Origin: Chamaelirium japonicum
Lineage: Eukaryota > Streptophyta > Magnoliopsida > Liliales > Melanthiaceae
Assembly: GCA_947650365.1 (NCBI GenBank)
Contig: CANTAL010000142.1
Coordinates: forward strand, 434,001-498,000
Reading direction: 5' to 3'
Length of the DNA stretch: 64,000 nucleotides
Shown: positions 1-11,579 of the stretch, piece by piece
How positions within the stretch are numbered: the first letter of the stretch is position 1
How the letters are laid out: every line of letters begins with the position of its first letter
The notes under the pieces: model-generated
What the model was told of the DNA's origin: nothing
Databases searched by the model: none
What the model saw: the letters and a program-made list of their open reading frames with translations, nothing else
Program-made: the position numbers and the translations under genes

Positions 1-1856
1 ATGGTGTGACGGACCGCCAGCCCTCCCGGGGGAGGTGGAGGCAGGGCGGGCTCAGCGGGCCCCGGGCGATCTCCTTCCCGAGAAGCCCACGCCGGTATCA
101 CCTCGAATATCTTGGGAGGCGAAATGAACTGATCCAAATGGCCTTGGGTGACCAAGTCCTCGAGGTGGTTCTTTAGAGCCCGACATCTGTTGGTGTGATG
201 CCCGGGGCTGTGATGAAAAGTGCAACGCCGCGAATTATCGGTTGAGCCGGGCTCCCCGGCCTGCAGGGGTGGTGGGTACCGAAAGAAAGGTTCATTCCAG
301 ATCTGGTGAAAAATTTGCCCCGGCGAGTGGGTCAACACGGTAAAATCCCGCTCCTCGGGTCCCGGAGGCAGGCGCCAATTCGCCGGCCTTCCAGCGACTA
401 CTGCGGGGATCTCAGCGGGCTGTACGGCAGGAGTTGCGGGCGGTCCGGGCAAAGGTACCGCCAGTGGCACCTCCCGTCTCTCCACGGCCTTAACGACGAG
501 AGGTCGCAGAGCCGGAGGAGGTCGCTGCTCGACTGCCTTTCCCTTCCGGTCTAACACCGCATCTTCGAGCTTGATGTGTTGCTGGACAAGGGCGAAGAGC
601 TCGACGATCGTGCGAGGATCCTTGATTACCAACGCGTCATGAAGTTTGCTTCCTTCTGGGAGGGCGTTCCGGAAAGCGCTCACCGTTGTGCGGTCTTGGC
701 CGACAGCGTCCTCCAGAGCGAGGTAGACGCTTCGAAAGCGCGTCGCGAAGCTTCGAAGGGTTTCGCAGGCTCCCATGGCCAAGGTGAAGAGTGACTCAAT
801 CCTCTTTGGGGGCTGCCTGTTGCAGCGGTACTGCTCCAGAAATAGCTTTGAGAGAGTAGGGAAGTCTGGAATGGTGCCCGAAGGCAATTTGTGGAACCAG
901 TTTAATGCTGAGCCCGTCAAACTACTCGGGAAAGCCCGGCACAAGACATGGTCCTGGTCCCAGAAAAATAACAGCTTTCGGTAAGCCAATAGATGGTCGA
1001 CTGGATCTTGCGATCCATCGAACAGAACAAACTTAGGCGGGGTCCAGTGGTGAGGGAAACCCCCTCGGTGCACCTCGCTCGTGAAGGGCGAGCTACCCCC
1101 GTGGGCGGCGAGGTCCTCTAGCAGGTCTACTGTCGCGTTAGGTCGCTGCCAGTGCCCGAGGAAAACTCCCAGAGGTTGCTACGCAAGTCCTAGGCGGCCG
1201 TGCACGCTCCCTCGAGGGAGGTTCGGATCCACCCCGAGGCGACCTTCGGGGGCTACCACTCGGCGGCCTCCTCGTTGTTCGTCCGTGGATTCCTTCAGCG
1301 TGGCGGTTGGTCTGTGGGAGGCCGTTGCCTCTCGAGCTTCGGAAGGTATAGCCACCGCGGGCTCTTTTTCTCGTCGTCGATGGCACGGGTCGCGATCCCG
1401 CTCTAGAGACCTTGCCTCCGACTCGTTAGAATCGGCGCTCCGACTACGACGGCGAGGGATGGTCGCTCGCGAGGTCGCCTGGTTGCTAGACCGCTGGGTT
1501 ACTAGCTTCTGCAACCTCGTAAGTGGGGTTTCCGGCACCCTGCGCACGGCCGCTCTCTCGATCGGGGGTTCCGGATGGGAGACCTGCCGAGCCGGAATGG
1601 TCGTGGGCGGGCGCGATGTCGAAGCTGGTGGTCGCACCGGAGATACCGTCCTCGCCAGCCCAGACCGTCGGCTGGCCGCCGGAACCTGACGCAATCGTGT
1701 CAGTTCCTCCATCATGGCCCGCTGGGTGGCCAACATCTCCAACAGGAGCTGGTCACCGAGCGGGACATGGGGCTGAGGGGTCTCAACAGGAGGTTCGCTG
1801 CACGCAGACCTCGCACGGGTCCTCGGTCGCCTGCGTCCCCTTGTCGCCGAAGCCAT
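1..1856 (-). pseudogene. gag: Gag of element E, partial, with an in-frame stop
   Basis: I start gag at the ATG at 1856-1854, the first methionine that opens an Arg/Pro-rich N-terminus resembling plant gypsy Gags. One frame runs from there to the window edge, interrupted once by UAG at 1181-1179 (codon 226). Downstream of the stop the frame encodes a clear retrotransposon gag domain, roughly 1040-600, with motifs such as FDGSQDP, LNWFHKLPSGTI and RFRSVY. Further on comes a CX2HX4HX4C knuckle (C-TF-H-HSPG-H-HTNR-C) near 225-180. The stop separates the basic N-terminus from the capsid-like core, so this copy probably makes no full Gag. The UAG is followed by CAA CCU, which misses the leaky consensus in its last base, so I treat it as a mutation. 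Confidence 0.8.
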
Positions 1857-1927
1857 CCTTGGGTTACGAGAGCCCACGGCGTTCGACCGCGTGGTCGTGG
1901 GCGTTCTCGCAGGAACCAGTCGAAGGA

Positions 1928-1944
1928 TCCCACAGACGGCGCCA
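1928..1944 (-). other. Primer binding site of element E
   Basis: In element sense the sequence is TGGCGCCGTCTGTGGGA, starting two bases inside the LTR boundary. It equals the PBS of element A. It is where a host tRNA 3' end would prime minus-strand DNA synthesis. I did not assign the tRNA species. Confidence 0.8.
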
Positions 1945-1946
1945 AA

Positions 1947-3124
1947 TGTTTGGGGGATTTTTTGCTGGTCCGTGCGGGCTGCCTGCAAGACAAAGAAAAA
2001 GCGTAAGAATGGCTGGCTCCCTTAGGAGTGCAGACCCTCTGACGCTCAAGTCAGTCTCAGGTGCACAACGGCGAGCTATTGTATACCAAAGTGGAAGGGA
2101 AAAAGGTTTCAAACCTGTACTCTGGAGCCTGGGGGTGGGCATTTATAGACATCGGCGACCTACCGTTGCCCGACACGTGGAGATTCTTTCCAGAGCCTTC
2201 TAGACCCCCACGTTCTGGCTCGCGTGGGTCTCTGACGATCCTTTGAAGTTGCGCCCCTGACATTCTTTGTCGTCGATCCTGCCAGGCGGTTTGAGTGGGG
2301 GAGAGCATCTTTCTGGTTGCTGCTAGGTGGCTCTTCTAGAATATTCAAGTATGGGAGGTCTCAAGACTGATTCTGGCGGGCTTCCGTGGACTACAATTAT
2401 CCACGTAGCTCCAGTGGGGTTTCGACACCTGGCAACCCTTCATGCTGCTCTAGTGTGGGCGACCTCACGTGGGAAGCCAGGGCGAGCTCGCCTTCCATTG
2501 CTCCGCCTTTTCTTCTCGATCAATCAAGAGTCGGACTTCGCAGGAGCGACCTCTTCAGTAAAATAGGGGAGTCTTGGGCGAGCTCCGGGACGGGCTAGAG
2601 AGGGCTCCTGAGCGAGCTCGGGCGAGCTCCCGAGCAAGCTCTTAGTCTGAGGCCCCTTCTGCCCAATGTGGATCTCGCTCCCTGTCAAGATGACTTGGTG
2701 AGCGCGGGAGGGGCGAGCTCCTGGGGGAGCCTAGGCGAGCTCCTGAACGAGCTTAGGCGAGCTCCTGAGCGAGCTTGGGCGAGCTCCCGAGCGAGCCTAG
2801 GCGAGCTTCTGAACGAGCTTAGGCGAGCTCCCGAGCGAGCCTAGGCGAGCTCCTGAACGAGCTTAGGCGAGCTCCCGAGCGAGCCTAGGCGAGCTCCCGA
2901 ACGAGCTTAGGCGAGCTCCTGAGCGAGCTTAGGCGAGCTCCTGAGCGAGCTTAGGCGAGCTCCTGAGCGAGCTTGGGCGTGGTCCTGAGCGAGCTTGCAC
3001 GAGCTCCCGAGTGAGTTCTTAGCCTGAGGCCCCTTTTGCCTAATATGGATCCCGCTCCCTGTCAAGATGACTTGGTGAGCGTGGGAGGGGCGACCTCCTG
3101 GGCGAGTTTCAGCTACCCCCAACA
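1947..3124 (-). repeat. 5' LTR of element E (1178 bp)
   Basis: Bounded by TGTTTGGGGG on the left and CCCCCAACA on the right (plus strand), i.e. TG...CA in either reading. A TATA-like TATAAAT lies on the minus strand at 2141-2147. The U3 part carries a 22-bp GC-rich minisatellite (about 2712-3010). It is followed at 3125 by GATTA and then satellite sequence; the matching target duplication would lie outside the window. Confidence 0.85.
2712..3010. repeat. 22-bp minisatellite in the U3 of LTR E
   Basis: About a dozen tandem copies of a 22-bp unit built on GGCGAGCTCCTGAGCGAGC, alternating CTCCTGA and CTCCCGA variants. Each unit holds a GAGCTC palindrome. It lies upstream of the LTR TATA box, so it is promoter-proximal U3 DNA. 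The open frames across it are a by-product of composition. Confidence 0.85.
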
Positions 3125-6100
3125 GATTAGAATGGATCGTACGAATGAATTAGAATGGATCTTACAAATGAATTAGAAAGGTTACATTCATGAGAATGAA
3201 TTAGAATGGATCGTACGAATGAATTAGAATCGATCCACCGAATGAATTAGAATGGTTACATTTGTGCTAATGAATTAGAATGTATCATGCGAATGAATTA
3301 GAATGGATCGTACGAATGAATTAGAATGGTTACATTCGTGCGAATGAATTAGAATGGATCGTACGAATGAATTAGAATGGATCGTGCGAATGAATTAGAA
3401 TTGATCATACGAATGAATTAGAATGGATCGTAGGAATGAATTAGAATGGATCGTATGAATTAATTAGAATGGTTACATTCGTGCGAATGAATTAGAATGG
3501 ATCGTACGAATGGTTTAGAATGGATCGTACGAATGGATAGAATAGATCGTACGAATGAATTAGAATGGATACATTCGAGCGAATGAATTGGAATGGATCG
3601 TACGAATGGATTAGAATGGATCGTACGAATAGATTAGAATGGATCTTACGAATGGATTAGAATGGATCGTACGAATGAATTAGAATGGATCGTACAAATG
3701 AATTAGAAAGGTTACATTCGTGAGAATGAATTAGAATGGATCGTGCGAATGAATTAGAATTGATCATACGAATGGATTAGAATGGATCGTACGAATGAAT
3801 TAGAATGGATACATTCGAGCGAATGAATTAGAATGGATCGTACGAATGAATTAGAATGGATCGTACGAATGAATTAGAATGGATCGTACGAACGGAATGG
3901 ATCGTACGAATGAATTAGAATGGATCATACGAATGAATTAGAATGGATCGTACGAATGAATTTGAATGGATACATTTGTGCGAATGAATCTGAATGGATT
4001 GTAAGAATGAATTAGAATGGATCGTGCGAATGAATTAGAATCGATCGTACGAATGAATTAGAATGGATTGTACGAATGAATTAGATCGTACAAATGAATT
4101 AGAATGGATCGTACGAATGAATTAAAATGGATACATTTATACGACTGAATTAGAATAGATCGTGCGAATTAATTAGAATGGATCGTACGAATGAATTTGA
4201 ATGGATACATTTGTACAAATGAATCTGAATGGATTGTATGAATGAATTACAATAGATCGTACGAATGAATTAGAATGGATCGTACGAATGAATTAGAATA
4301 GCTCATACGAATGAATTAGAATGAATCGTATGAGTGAATTAGAATGGTTACATTCGTGCGAATGAATTAGAATAGACCGTACGAATGAATTAGAATGGAT
4401 CGTACGAATAAATTAGAATGGATCGTGCGAATGAATTAGAATGGATCGTGCGAATCATTTAGACTGGATCGTGCGAATGAATAAGAATGGATCATACGAA
4501 TGAATTCGAATGGATCGTACGAATTAATTAGAATGGATACATTCATGCAAATGAATTAGAATGGATCGTAGGAATGAATTAGAATGGATCGTACGAATGA
4601 ATTAGAATGGATCATTTGCACGAATGTATGCATTCTAATTCATTTGCACGATCCATTCTAATTCATTCGTACGATCCATTCTTATTCATTCATACGATCC
4701 ATTCTTATTCATTCGCACAATCCATTCTAATTCATTCGTTCGATCCATTCTAATTCATTCGTACGATACATTCTAATTCGTTCATATGATCCATTCTAAT
4801 TCGTTCGTACGATCCATTCTAATTCGTTCGTACGATCCATTCTAATTCATTCGCACGATCCATTCTAATTCATTATCACGATCCATTCTAATTCTTTCAT
4901 ATGATCCATTCTAATTCATTCGCACGAATGTATCCATTCTAGTTCATTCGTACGCTCTATTCTAATTCATTCGTATGCTCCATTCTTAATCATCGCACAA
5001 ATGTATCCATTCTAATTCATTCGTACAATCCATTCCAATTCATTCGCACGATCAATTCTAATTCATTCGTATGATCCATTCTAATTCATTCGTACGATCC
5101 ATTCTAATTCTTTCGTACGATCCATTCTAATTCATTAGCACGATCTATTCTAATTCATTCGTACAATACATTCTAATTCATTTGTACGATCCATTCTAAT
5201 TCATTCGCACTATCCATTCTAATTCATTCCTACGATCCATTCTAATTCATTCGTACGATCCATTCTAATTCATTCGCTCGAATGTATCCATTCTAATTCA
5301 TTCGTACGATCCATTCTAATTCGTTCATTCATCCATTCTAATTCGTTCGTACGATCCATTCTAATTCATTCGTACAATCCAATCTAATCCATTCATACGA
5401 TCTATTCTAATTCATTCGTACAAATGAGTTAGAATGGATTGTACGAATGAATTAGAATGGATTGTGCGAATGAATTAGAATGGATCGTATGAATGAATAA
5501 GAATGAATCGTACGAATGAATTAGAATGGATCGTGCAAATGAATTAGAATGGATACATTCGTGCGAATGAATTAGAATGGATCGTGCGAATGAATTAGAA
5601 TGGATCGTACGAATGAATTAGAATGGATATATTTGAACAAATAAATTAGAATGGATCATACGAATGAATTAGAATGGATCGTACGAATGAATTAGAATGG
5701 ATAATGCGAATGAATTAGAATCGATCGTACGAATGAATTAGAATGGATCGTACGAATGAATTAGATCGTACGAACGAATTAGAATGGATCGTACGAATGA
5801 ATTAAAATGGATACATTCATACGACGGAATTAGAATGGATCGTGCGAATTAATTAGAATGGATCGTACGAATGAATTTGAATGGATACATTTGTGCGAAT
5901 GAATCTGAATGGATTGTATGAATGATTTACAATGGATCGTACAAATGAATTAGAATGGATCGTACGAATGAATTAGAATAGCTCATACGAATGAATTAGA
6001 ATGAATCGTACGAATGAATTAGAATGGTTACATTCGTGCGAATGAATTAGAATAGATCGTACGAATGAATTAGAATGGATCGTACGAATAAATTAGAATG

Positions 6101-9100
6101 GATTGTGCGAATGAATTAGAATGGATCGTACGAATGAATTAGAATGGATCCATCGAATGAGTTAGAATGGATCATACGAATGAATTAGAATGGACCGTAC
6201 GAATGAATTAGAATGGATTGTGCGAATGAATTAGAATGGATCATATGAATGAATAAGAATGGATCGTACGAATGCATTAGAATGGATCGTACGATCCATT
6301 CTAATTCATTCGCATGATCCATTCTAATCCATTCGCACGATCCATTCTAATCCATTCGTACGATCCATTCTAATCCATTCGTACGATCCATTCTAATCCA
6401 TTCGTACAATCCATTCTAATTCATTCGCACGATCCATTCTAATTCATTCATACGATCCATTCTAGTTCATTCGCTCGAATGTATCCATTCTAATTCATTC
6501 GTTCGATCCATTATAATTCATTCGTACGATCCATTCAAATTCATTCGCTTGATCCATTCTAATTCATTCGTACGATCCATTCTGATTCATTCTCACGAAT
6601 GTAACCTTTCAATTCATTTGTATGATCCATTCAAATTCATTCGTACGATCCATTCTAATTCATTCGCACGAATGTATCCAATCTAATGCATTCATACGAT
6701 TCATTCTAATTCATTCGCACGATCTATTCTAATTCATTCGTACGATCCATTCTTATTCATTCATACGATCCATTTTAATTTGTTTGTACGAATGAATTAG
6801 AATGGATCGTACGAATGGATTAGAATGGATCGTGCGAATGAATTAGAATGGATACATTCGTACGAACGAATTAGAATGGATCGTATGAACAAATTAGAAT
6901 GGATCGTACGAATAAATTAGAATGGATACATTCGAGCGAATGAATTAGAATGAATCGTACGAATGAATTAAAATGGATCATAGGAATGAATTAGAATGGA
7001 TCGTACGAATGGATTAGAACGCATTGTACAAATGAATTAGAATGGATCGTACAAATGAATTAGAATGGATACATTCGTGCGAATGAATTAGAATGGATCG
7101 TACGAATGAATTTGAATGGATCGTGCGAATGAATTAGAATGGATAGTGCGAATGAATTAGAATGGGTCGTACGAATGAATTAGAATGGACCCACCGAATG
7201 AGTTAGAATGGATCATACGAATGAATTAGAATGGATCGAACAAACGAATTAGAATGAATCATACGATCCATTCTAATTCATTCGTCCTATCCATTCTAAT
7301 TCATTCGCACGAATGTATTCATTCTAATTCATTGAAAGAATTAGAATAGATCATACGAATGAATTAGAATGGATCGTGCGAATGAATTAGAATGGATTGT
7401 ACGAATGAATTAGAATGGATACATTCGTGCGAATGAATTAGAATGGATCGTACAAATGAATTAGAATGGATCGTGCGAATGAATTAGAATGAATCGTACG
7501 AATGAATTCGAATGGATCGTATGAATGAATTATAATGGATACATTTGTACGAATAAATTAGAATGGATTATACGAATGAATTAGAATGGATACATTCTTG
7601 CGAACAAATTAGAATGGATCGTATATTCGTGCAAATAAATTAGAATGGATCATACGAAAGAATTAGAATGGATCGTGCGAATGAATTAGAATGAATCGTA
7701 CGAATGCATTATAGAATGGATCGTATGAATGAATTAGAATGAATCGTACGATCCATTCTAATTCATTCGTCCTATCCATTCTAATTCATTCGTACGATCC
7801 ATTCTAATTCATTCGCACGATCCATTCTAATTTATTCGTACGATCCATTCTAATTCATTCGTACGATCTATTCTAATTCATTCGCATGATCCATTCTAAT
7901 TCATTCGTACGATCCATTCTAATTCATTCGTACAATCCATTCAAATTCATTCGTACGATGCAATCCAATTCATTCGCACAAATGTATCTATTCTAATTCA
8001 TTAGTACAATGCGTTCTAATCCATTCGCACAAATGTACCCATTCTAATTCATTCGTACGATCCATTCTAATCCATTCGTACGATCCATTCTAATTCATTC
8101 GTACGATCCATTCTAATTCATTCGTATGAATGTATCCATTCTAATTTATTCATACGATCCAGTCTAATTCATTCGTACGATCCATTCTAATTCATTCGCA
8201 CGAATGTATCCATTCTAATTCATTTGCACGATCCATTCTAATTCATTCATATGATCCTTTCTAATTCATTCGCACAATCCGTTCTAATTCGTTCGCACAA
8301 TCCATTTTAATTCATTCGTACAATCCATTCTAATTTGTGCGAATGAATTAGAATGGATCGTGCGAATGAATTAGAATGGATTGTATGAATGAATTAGAAT
8401 GGATAAATTCGTGCGAATGATTTAGAATGGATCGGACGAATGAATTTGAATAGATCGTACGATTCATTGTAATTCATTCGTACGATCCATTCTAGTGAAT
8501 TCGTATGATTCATTCTTATTCATTCGCACGATCCATTCTAATTCATTCGTACGATCCATTCTAATTCATTCGCACGATCCATTCTAATTCATTCGTACGA
8601 TCCATTCTAATTCATTCATCCGATCCATTCTAATTCATTCGCACGAATGTATCCATTCTAATTCATTCGTACAATCCATTCTAATTCATTCGTACGATCC
8701 ATTCTAATTCATTCGCATTATCCATTCTAATTCATTCGCACAAATGTATCCATTCTAATTCATTCGCTCGAATGTATCCATTTTAATCCATTCGTACGAT
8801 CCATTCTATTTCATTCGTACGATCCATTCTAATTCATTCTCACAAATGTAACCTTTCTAAGTCATTTGTGCGATCCATTCTAATTCATTCATACGAGCCA
8901 TTCTAATCCATTCGTACGATCCATTCTAATCCATTCGTACGATCCATTCTAATTCATTCGCATGAATGTAACCATTCTAATTCATTCGTACGATCCATTC
9001 TAATTCATTCCTACGATCCATTCTAATTCATTCGCACGATCCATTCTAATTCATTCGTACGATCAATTCTAATTCATTAGTACGATCTATTCTAATTGAT

Positions 9101-10089
9101 TCGCACGAAAGTAACCATTCTAATTCATTTGTACGAATGAATGGATTAGAATGGATCGTACGAATGGATTAGAATGGATCGTACGAATGCATTAGAATGG
9201 ATCATACAAATGAATTAGAAAGATTACATTCGTGAGAATGAATTAGAATGGATACATTTGTACGAATGAATTAGAATATATTAGAATGGATCGTACGAAT
9301 GGATTAGAATCCATTCTAATTCATTTGTATGATCCATTCTAATTCATCGCACGATCCATTCTAATTCATTCGCTCGAATGTATCCATTCTAATTCATTCG
9401 TACGATCCATTCTAATGCATTCGTACGATCCATTCTAATTCGTTCGTACGATCCATTCTAATTTATTCGTTCAAATATATCCATTTTAATTCATTCGTAC
9501 GATCCATTCTAATTCATTCTCACGATCCATTCTAATTCATTCGTATGATCAATTCTAATTCATTCGTACAATCCATTCTAATTCTGTCGTATAAATGTAT
9601 CATACGAATGAATTAGAATGGATCATAGGAATGAATTAGAATGGATCGTGCAAAAGAATTAGAATGGATACATTCGTGCGAATGAATTAGAATGGATCGT
9701 AGGAATGAATTAGAATGGATCGTACGAATGAATTAGAATGGTTACATTCGTGCGAATGAATTAGAATGGATCGTACGAATGGATTAGAATGGATCGTACG
9801 AATGGATTAGAATGGATCGTATGAATGAATTAGAATGGATCGTACAAATGAATTAGAAAGGTTACATTAGTGAGAATGAATTAGAATGGATCGTACGAAT
9901 GAATTAGAATGGATCGTACGAATGGATTAGAATGGATCGGACGAATGAATTAGAATGGATCATACAAATGAATTAGAATGGATCGTACGATCCATTCTAA
10001 TTCATTCGTCCGATCCATTCTAATTCATTCGCACGAATGTATCTATTCTAATTCATTCGTACAATCCATTCTAATTTATTCGTACGATC
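3125..10089. repeat. Satellite array, block 1 (23-bp and 28-bp units, mixed orientation)
   Basis: The basic unit is 23 bp (clean example 3840-3862), with the core GATCGTACGAAT. A 28-bp variant (example 3808-3835) replaces that core with GATACATTCG(T/A)GCGAAT. Units are variable, commonly at GTAC (GCAC, GCTC, GTAT). The array switches strand many times: forward until about 4620, reverse to about 5420, forward to 6290, reverse to 6787, forward to 7262, then shorter blocks up to 10089. I see no gene in it; short open frames across it are fortuitous. Confidence 0.95.
10085..10089. other. Left target-site duplication of element A (CGATC)
   Basis: CGATC directly precedes LTR position 10090 and recurs directly after LTR position 23189 (23190-23194). 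A 5-bp duplication is the usual size for Ty3/gypsy integrases. Both flanks are satellite in the same orientation and register, so A inserted into pre-existing satellite. Confidence 0.93.
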
Positions 10090-10913
10090 TGTGGGGGAAA
10101 ATCTTCGTGCCGACCCGAAGACTCTCGCAGCACCAGTCAATTGAATGTTCGTGTTGACGTCGAAGATCGTTGGTCGATCTGTTGATTGAAGTTGAAGCTT
10201 TTGATTTGTAAACAGAGAGATGCAATCAGAGAGAGTTTGACACGAGAAGTGATCTCGGAGTTCAGCCGAAGCCTACGTCTCCGTGCTATAGGGTGCAACC
10301 CGAATTCACTAACACTTATGTTGAAGTGATCTCGACAGACCGAGTATCACTGTAAACACTGATCTTTCTGAAAGAAGATCAAAGGGAGATGGTAGATCGA
10401 AAGTGTGAAATCCCAGAGCTCTGGTTCTGAAAGTCAGATCTCAGAGTGGAAATCAGATTTGTGGATCTGGATCTCGATCTTTTTACATTCGAAGGCACTG
10501 CTATTTATAGGCATTCCGGGTGGCGAATGGCGGTTTCTGCTGCAGTATCTGGGGATCCTCCAGGTAAAGTTGCGAGCCCTGCGGTTGTCTTCGGGGGCCC
10601 ACCAGGCAAGGCCGATGGGTCCCGTTGTAGTCCTCGTGGGTCCACCAGGCAGGGCCGGTGGGTCCCGCTGTAGTCCTCGTGGGCCCACCAGGTAGGGCCG
10701 GTGGGTCCCGCTGTAGTCCTCGTGGGCTCACCAGGCAGGGCCGGTGGGTCCCGCTGTAGTCCTCGTGGGCCCACCAGGCAGGGCTGGTGGGTCCCGTGGT
10801 AGTCCTCGTGGGCCCACCAGGCAGGGCTGGTGGGTCCCGTGGTAGTCCTCGTGGGCCCACCAGGCAGGGCTGGTGGGTCCCGTGGTAGATTTATGCCAAA
10901 ATTTGCACCCACA
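10090..10913 (-). repeat. 3' LTR of element A (824 bp)
   Basis: Plus-strand ends are TGTGGGGGAAAATC and AAATTTGCACCCACA; the termini TGTGGG/CCCACA are inverted repeats. In element sense the order is: U3 with a 43-bp minisatellite (about 10889-10570), TATAAATA at 10509-10502, then R/U5. The sequence agrees with 22366-23189 except for two substitutions near 10391 and 10397. Confidence 0.95.
10570..10889. repeat. 43-bp minisatellite in the U3 of the 3' LTR of A
   Basis: About seven units of 43 bp, each containing GTGGGTCCC, then TAGTCCTC, then GTGGGCCCACCAGGCAGGGC. Two arms related to GTGGGNCC face each other in each unit. All reading frames look partly open here (Gly/Pro/Arg-rich) because of composition, and I do not count them as genes. 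The same array stands at about 22846-23165. Confidence 0.85.
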
Positions 10914-10930
10914 GTTACCCCCTTCAAGTT
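10914..10930 (-). other. Polypurine tract of element A
   Basis: In element sense the sequence AACTTGAAGGGGGTAAC ends directly at the 3' LTR. Element C has the closely matching CTTGGAGGGGGTAAC at the same place (49871-49885). A purine-rich stretch here would prime plus-strand DNA synthesis. Confidence 0.75.
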
Positions 10931-11035
10931 AGCTAGAGTGCATTCTAGCTGGCTTGGATTTTGGTGCAAAAAATAGCAACTTCCTGTTTAGAAAAACGGA
11001 CACGAAGAAACTTGCCGCATGTTAGAGAAAAAAGT

Positions 11036-11579
11036 GACTGATCGGTCAATTTGGACCGATCGGTCAAATTTGACCGATCGGTCAAATTTTGACCGATCGG
11101 TCAAATTTTGACCGATCGGTCAAAATTCAACCGGTCAAGAATCGGGTGATCGGTCAAAAAACAGGGTTTTTTGACCGATCCAGTAGTATTTTTGACCGAT
11201 CAGCTGAAATTTGGCCGATCGGTTTAAATTTTGACCGATCGGTCACTTTTGACCGATCGGTCAAATTTTGACCGATCGGGCAAAATTCAACCGGTCAAGA
11301 ATCAAGTGATCGGTCAAAAAACAGGGTTTTTTGACCGATCCAGTGGTATTTTTGACCGATCAGCTGAAATTTGGCCGATCGGTTAAATTTTGACCGATCG
11401 GTCACTTTTGACCGATCGGTCAAATTTTGACCGATCGGGCAAAATTCAACCGATCAAGAATCGAGTGATCGGTCAAAAAACAGGGTTTTTTGACCGATCC
11501 AGTAGAATTTTGACCGTTCAGATAACTTTCGCCGATCGAACATGTTTGTCCGGTCGGTGAAAAATATCCGGTCAAGGTT
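11036..11579. repeat. About 160-bp tandem repeats rich in GACCGATCGGTC palindromes (element A)
   Basis: Three units with periods of about 160 bp, marked by the dyad GGTCAAAAAAC...GTTTTTTGACC starting near 11152, 11312 and 11471. In between are many copies of the self-complementary GACCGATCGGTC. The region lies between the 3' LTR and the aORF upstream region. Related arrays are in C (48840-49770) and D (62200 to the window end). Confidence 0.85.

Larger units (their letters stand above)
1..3124 (-). mobile_element. Element E: partial Ty3/gypsy LTR retrotransposon (5' end)
   Basis: The element reads on the minus strand. From right to left the window holds a complete 5' LTR (1947-3124), a primer binding site (1928-1944) and gag (1856 to the window edge). 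Pol and the 3' LTR lie outside. The LTR has TG...CA ends (TGTTGGGGG...CCCAAACA in element sense) and abuts satellite DNA at 3125. The PBS sequence matches that of A, but LTR sequence and LTR repeats differ from A, C and D, so E is a separate family. The gag zinc-knuckle spacing and PBS suggest the same broad Tat-like lineage; this part is inference. Confidence 0.85.

Noticed and set aside
1138-2348. Several plus- and minus-strand open frames over gag and the LTR of E
   Set aside because: GC-rich composition; only the single minus-strand frame with the gag domain and CX2HX4HX4C knuckle has family support.
3125-10089. CRISPR-like array of regular short repeats
   Set aside because: There are no unique spacers: the 23-28 bp units are contiguous and diverged, as in a eukaryotic satellite, and no cas-like gene is present.
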